Of a stretch of 64,000 nucleotides of DNA, positions 58,943 through 64,000 are shown piece by piece. Positions within the stretch are counted from its first letter, which is position 1. Each line of letters starts with the position of its first letter. The stretch spans positions 5,625,590-5,689,589 of the forward strand of contig OX465121.1 of the NCBI GenBank assembly GCA_949987565.1, written 5' to 3'. The translations under genes and the position numbers were made by a program. The notes beneath the pieces were generated by a model, which saw only the letters and a program-made list of their open reading frames with translations, did not search any database and was not told the origin of the DNA. Source of the stretch: Luidia sarsii. Its lineage: Eukaryota; Echinodermata; Asteroidea; Paxillosida; Luidiidae.

Positions 58943-61013
58943 AAGTGAATATCTCCTTCATTATTATCTTGACGAAGCTGAAATTTGGTCTGCTAACAGG
59001 CCTTGAGAAAACCTATCGATCAGTATTATTAAATCTGAAATCGAGCAAAGCATCATGAATATATGATCAACCAAAAAGAACTAACCTCTGTCAGCTAGGC
59101 AGCTTGTCTGTGCAGAGACCAGAACACAACAGTCAGTCGTCAGAGTGTACCTGGAAAGAAAATACACTTTGCAAGTTAATATCTCCTTCATTATAATCTT
59201 GACGAAGCTGAAATTTGGTCTGCTAACAGGCCTTGAGAAAACCTATCGATCATTATTAATAAATCTGAAATCGAGCAAAGCATCATGAATATATGATCAA
59301 GCAAAGAGAACTAACCTCTGTCAGCTAGGCAGCTTGTATATGCACAGACCAGTACACAACAGTCAGTCGGCAGAGTTTACCTGGAAAGAAAAAAAAACAT
59401 TGCAAGTTCTTATCTCCTTCATTAAATTCTTGACGAAGCTGAAATTTGGTCTGCTAACAGGCCTTGAAAAAACCTATCGATCAGTATTAATAAATCTGAA
59501 ATCGAGCAAAGCATCATGAATATATGATCAAGCAAAGAGAACTAACCTCTGTCAGCTAGGCAGCTTGTATGTGCACAGTTCAGTACACAACAGTCAGTCG
59601 GCAGAGTTTACCTGGAAAGAAAACAAAACTTTGCAAGTTCACATCTCCTTCATTATAATCTTGACGAAGCTGAAACTTGGTCTGCTAACAGGGCTCGGGA
59701 AAACCTATCGATCAGTATTAATAAATCTGAAATCGAGCAAAGCATCATGAATATGTGATCAAGCAAAGAGAACTAACCTCTGTCAGCTAGGCAGCTTGTG
59801 TGGGCACAGACCAGTACACAACAGTCAGTCGGCAGAGTGTACCTGGTAAGAAAAATACACTTTGCAAGTTAATATCTCCTTCATTATAATCTTGACGAAG
59901 CTGAAAGTTGGTCTGCTAACAGGCCTTGAGAAAACCTATCGATCAGTATTAATAAATCTGAAATCGAGCAAAGTATCATGAATATATGATCAAGCAAAGA
60001 GAACTAACCTCTGTCAGCTAGGCAGCTTGTATATGCACAGACCAGTACACAACAGTCAGTCGGCAGAGTTTACCTGGAAAGAAAAATAAACATTGCATTT
60101 CTTATCTCCTTCATTATATTCTTGACGAAGCTGAAATTTGGTCTGCTAACAGGCCTTGAGAAAACCTATCGATCAGTATTAATAAATCTGAAATCGAGCA
60201 AAGCATCATGAATATATGATCAAGCAAAGAGAACTAACCTCTGTCAGCTAGGCAGCTTGTATATGCACAGACCAGTACACAACAGTCAGTCGGCAGAGTT
60301 TACCTGGAAAGAAAAATACACTTTGCAAGTTAATATCTCCTTCATTATAATCTTGACGAAGCTGAAATTTGGTCTGCTAACAGGCCTTGAGAAAACCTAT
60401 CGATCATTATTAATAAATCTGAAATCGAGCAAAGCATCATGAATATATGATCAAGCAAAGAGAACTAACCTCTGTCAGCTAGGCAGCTTGTATGTGCACA
60501 GTCCAGTACACAACAGTCAGTCGGGAGAGTGTACCTGGTAAGAAAAATACACTTTGCAAGTTAATATCTCCTTCATTATAATCTTGACGAAGCTGAAAGT
60601 TGGTCTGCTAACAGGCCTTGAGAAAACCTATCGATCAGTATTAATGAATCTGAAATCGAGCAAAGCATCATGAATATATGATCAAGCAAAGAGAACTAAC
60701 CTCTGTCAGCTAGGCAGCTTGTATATGCACAGACCAGTACACAACAGTCAGTCGGCAGAGTTTACCTGGAAAGAAAAAAAAACATTGCAAGTTCTTATCT
60801 CCTTCATTAAATTCTTGACGAAGCTGAAATTTGGTCTGCTAACAGGCCTTGAGAAAACCTATCGATCAGTATTAATAAATCTGAAATCGAGCAAAGCATC
60901 ATGAATATATGATCAAGCAAAGAGAACTAACCTCTGTCAGCTAGGCAGCTTGTATGTGCACAGTCCAGTACACAACAGTCAGTCGGCAGAGTTTACCTGG
61001 AAAGAAAAAAAAA

Positions 61014-62360
61014 CTTTGCAAGTTCACATCTCCTTCATTATAATCTTGACGAAGCTGAAACTTGGTCTGCTAACAGGGCTCGGGAAAACCTATCGATCAG
61101 TATTAATAAATCTGAAATCGAGCAAAGCATCATGAATATGTGATCAAGCAAAGAGAACTAACCTCTGTCAGCTAGGCAGCTTGTGTGGGCACAGACCAGT
61201 ACACAACAGTCAGTCGGCAGAGTTTACCTGGTAAGAAAAATACACTTTGCAAGTTAATATCTCCTTCATTATAATCTTGACGAAGCTGAAAGTTGGTCTG
61301 CTAACAGGCCTTGAGAAAACCTATCGATCAGTATTAATAAATCTGAAATCGAGCAAAGTATCATGAATATATGATCAAGCAAAGAGAACTAACCTCTGTC
61401 AGCTAGGCAGCTTGTATATGCACAGACCAGTACACAACAGTCAGTCGGGAGAGTTTACCTGGAAAGAAAAATATACTTTGCAAGTTCATATCTCCTTCAT
61501 TATAATCTTGACGAAGCTGAAAGTTAGTCTGCTAACAGGCCTTGAGAAAACCTATAGATCAGTATTAATAAATCTGAAATCGAGCAAAGCATCATGAATA
61601 TATGATCAAGCAAAAAGAACCAACCTCTGTCAGCTAGGCAGCTTGTTTGCACACAGACCAGTACACAACAGTCAGTCGGCAGAGTTTACCTGAAAAGAAA
61701 AATAAACATTGCAAGTTCTTATCTCCTTCATTATATTCTTGACGAAGCTGAAATTTGGTCTGCTAACAGGCCTTGAGAAAACCTATCGATCAGTATTAAT
61801 AAATCTGAAATCGAGCAAAGCATCATGAATATATGATCAAGCAAAGAGAACTAACCTCTGTCAGCTAGGCAGCTTGTATGTGCACAGTCCAGTACACAAC
61901 AGTCAGTCGGCAGAGTTTACCTGGAAAGAAAAAAAAACTTTGCAAGTTCACATCTCCTTCATTATAATCTTGACGAAGCTGAAACTTGGTCTGCTAACAG
62001 GGCTCGAGAAAACCTATCGATCAGTTGTAATAAATCTGAAATCGAGCAAAGCATCATAAATATATGATCAAGCAAATAGAACTGACCTCTGTTAGCTAGG
62101 CAGCTTCTCTGTGCAGAGACCAGTACACAACAGTCAGTCGGCAGAGTGTACCTGGAAAGAAAAAAAAAACATTGCAAGTTCTTATCTCCTTCATTAAATT
62201 CTTGACGAAGCTGAAATTTGGTCTGCTAACAGGCCTTGAGAAAACCTATCGATCAGTATTAATAAATCTGAAATCGAGCAAAGCATCATGAATATATGAT
62301 CAAGCAAAGAAAACTAACCTCTGTCAGCTAGGCAGCTTGTATATGCACAGACCAGTACAC
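61014..62360. repeat. Transition from duplication to A-type monomers
   Basis: Up to about 61,400 the order repeats 59,630-60,015 (gggctcggg, agtatcatg) at +1,385, six units minus one. From 61,412 the A-domain order resumes (class A6, A5, A2). Private changes include agaaccaacc near 61,617, cttgtttgcacac near 61,643, acctgaaaag near 61,689, aactgacc near 62,081 and gcttctctg near 62,104. The monomer at 62,150-62,200 has a 10-A tract and ttaaattcttg of B type, so it is a hybrid. Confidence 0.75.
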
Positions 62361-64000
62361 AACAGTCAGTCGGCAGAGTGTACCTGGTGAGAAAAATACA
62401 CTTTGCAAGTTAATATCTCCTTCATTATAATCTTGACGAAACTGAAACTTGGTCTGCTAACAGGGCTCGAGAAAACCTATCGATCAGTTGTAATAAATCT
62501 GAAATCGAGCAAAGCATCATAAATATATGATCAAGCAAATAGAACTAACCTCTGATAGCTAGGCAGCTTGTCTGTGCAGAGACCAGTACACAACAGTCAG
62601 TCGGCAGAGTGTACCTGGTAAGAAAAATACACTTTGCAAGTTCTTATCTCCTTCATTATAATCTTGACGAAACTGAAATTTGGTCTGCTAACAGGGCTCG
62701 AGAAAACCTATCGATCAGTTGTAATAAATCTGAAATCGAGCAAAGCATCATGAATATATGATCAAGCAAAGAGAACTAACCTCTGTCAGCTAGGCAGCTT
62801 GTATATGCACAGACCAGTACACAACAGTCAGTCGGCAGAGTGTACCTGGTGAGAAAAATACACTTTGCAAGTTAATATCTCCTTCATCATAATCTTGGCG
62901 AAGCTGAAATTTGGTCTGCTAACAGGCCTTGAGAATACCTATCGATCAGTATTAATAAATCTGAAATCGAGCAAAGCATCATGAATATGTGATCAAGCAA
63001 AGAGAACTAACCTCTGTCAGCTAGGCAGCTTGTGTGGGCACAGACCAGTACACAACAGTCAGTCGGCAGAGTGTACCTGGTAAGAAAAATACACTTTGCA
63101 AGTTAATATCTCCTTCATTATAATCTTGACGAAGCTGAAAGTTGGTCTGCTAACAGGCCTTGAGAAAACCTATCGATCAGTATTAATAAATCTGAAATCG
63201 AGCAAAGCATCATGAATATATGATCAAGCAAAGAGAACTAACCTCTGTCAGCTAGGCAGCTTGTATATGCACAGACCAGTACACAACAGTCAGTCGGCAG
63301 AGTTTACCTGGAAAGAAAAATATACTTTGCAAGTTCATATCTCCTTTATTATAATCTTGACGAAGCTGAAAGTTGGTCTGCTAACAGGCCTTGAGAAAAC
63401 CTATCGATCAGAATTAATAAATCTGAAATCGAGCAAAGCATCATGAATATATGATCAAGCAAAGAGAACTAACCTCTGTCAGCTAGGCAGCTTGTATATG
63501 CACAGACCAGTACACAACAGTCAGTCGGCAGAGTGTACCTGGTGAGAAAAATACACTTTGCAAGTTAATATCTCCTTCATTATAATCTTGACGAAACTGA
63601 AACTTGGTCTGCTAACAGGGCTCGAGAAAACCTATCGATCAGTTGTAATAAATCTGAAATCGAGCAAAGCATCATGAATATATGATCAAGCAAAGAGAAC
63701 TAACCTCTGTCAGCTAGGCAGCTTGTATATGCACAGACCAGTACACAACAGTCAGTCGGCAGAGTGTACCTGGTGAGAAAAATACACTTTGCAAGTTAAT
63801 ATCTCCTTCATTATAATCTTGACGAAACTGAAATTTGGTCTGCTAACAGGCCTTGAGAAAACCTATCGATCAGTATCAATAAATCTGAAATCGAGCAAAG
63901 CATCATGAATATGTGATCAAGCAAAGAGAACTAACCTCTGTCAGCTAGGCAGCTTGTGTGGGCACAGACCAGTACAAAACAGTCAGTCGGCAGAGTGTAC
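62361..64000. repeat. A-type monomers at the right end
   Basis: Monomer order from about 62,870 follows blocks such as 28,380-28,530 and 25,320-26,330: gtgggcacag, A1 at 63,261, then two tggtgag monomers. Near 62,641-62,700 a hybrid monomer joins agttcttatctcc to ttcattataatc and gaaactgaaatttgg with agggctcgag. The window ends inside a gtgggcacag monomer with a private gtacaaaacag near 63,973. Confidence 0.8.

Larger units (their letters stand above)
57017..61013. repeat. 3,997-bp tandem duplication, copy 2
   Basis: Second copy of 53,020-57,016. I found no difference over the non-satellite segment or at the private sites compared by eye, so the duplication is either very recent or an assembly artefact. 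Its end is near 61,014-61,030, where ttcacatctccttc replaces ttcatatctccttta. Confidence 0.92.
1..64000. repeat. 231-bp satellite DNA array filling the window
   Basis: A 231-bp unit recurs head to tail from the first to the last base, always in the same orientation. Landmark positions repeat at exact multiples of 231: for example the gcagcttgt element preceding 2,666, 3,590, 4,745, 4,976 and 5,900 is spaced by 4, 5, 1 and 4 units. The only substantial non-monomer sequence is one segment near 54.6-54.9 kb and its copy near 58.6-58.9 kb. Small indels (1-57 bp) interrupt the phase at a few places. This organisation is typical of eukaryotic satellite DNA in heterochromatin. Both window ends lie inside monomers, so the array continues outward. 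I do not recognise the family. The role (centromeric, pericentromeric, sex-linked or other) cannot be decided from sequence alone. Confidence 0.98.

Noticed and set aside
2666..63446. Dozens of forward 61-62-residue open frames, one per monomer
   Set aside because: They start at TTG and not ATG, recur only because the period is 77 codons, are disrupted by stops in many monomer classes, and their variants fall in all codon positions. They have no recognisable domain. They are by-products of the satellite.
1..64000. CRISPR array
   Set aside because: Repeats with apparent spacers could be imagined from constant blocks alternating with variable ones, but the full 231-bp unit is repetitive, the variable blocks have only a few alleles, and no cas gene is present.

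Overview
The whole 64,000-base window is eukaryotic-type satellite DNA. It is one head-to-tail array of a 231-bp monomer, all units in the same orientation, with about 274 monomers (64,000 minus roughly 600 bases of inserted non-satellite sequence, divided by 231). The reference monomer is about 38% G+C. I find no protein-coding gene, RNA gene, CRISPR array or bacterial-type regulatory element. The organism cannot be named from this sequence. A centromeric, pericentromeric or other heterochromatic block of a eukaryote, possibly an animal, is the natural reading, but no diagnostic motif fixes the chromosome position or the lineage.

Layout. (1) About 1-43,300 is an 'A' domain: a limited set of monomer haplotypes in recurring orders, copied at several scales. 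The clearest blocks are a 10-monomer tandem duplication (about 2,817-7,436), a long duplication of up to 40 monomers (about 7,015-16,255 and 16,256-24,575) with a related partial copy at 1-3,228 and another from about 24,380, a 9-monomer tandem duplication (about 26,471-30,628), a 14-monomer-spaced duplicate (about 32,346-34,300 and 35,580-37,534), and a 7-monomer tandem duplication (about 37,690-40,923). (2) About 43,300-53,020 is a 'B' domain with private variants and its own 8- and 9-monomer blocks. (3) About 53,020-61,013 is a 3,997-bp tandem duplication. Each half holds 16 monomer-equivalents plus one roughly 310-bp non-satellite segment carrying a hairpin-forming inverted repeat. (4) About 61,014-64,000 returns to A-type monomers.

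The array appears to have grown by unequal exchange or segmental amplification at whole-monomer steps, with patch-like conversion between monomers. Rare private substitutions and one-base indels shared at exact offsets mark the copies. Because 231 = 3 x 77, each monomer has one frame that is open except for a single stop. This yields dozens of apparent 61-residue reading frames, which I treat as by-products of the period and not as genes. All block boundaries were read by eye and are uncertain by tens of bases, because flanking monomers are so alike. Recent identical duplications this large should also be checked against assembly error.
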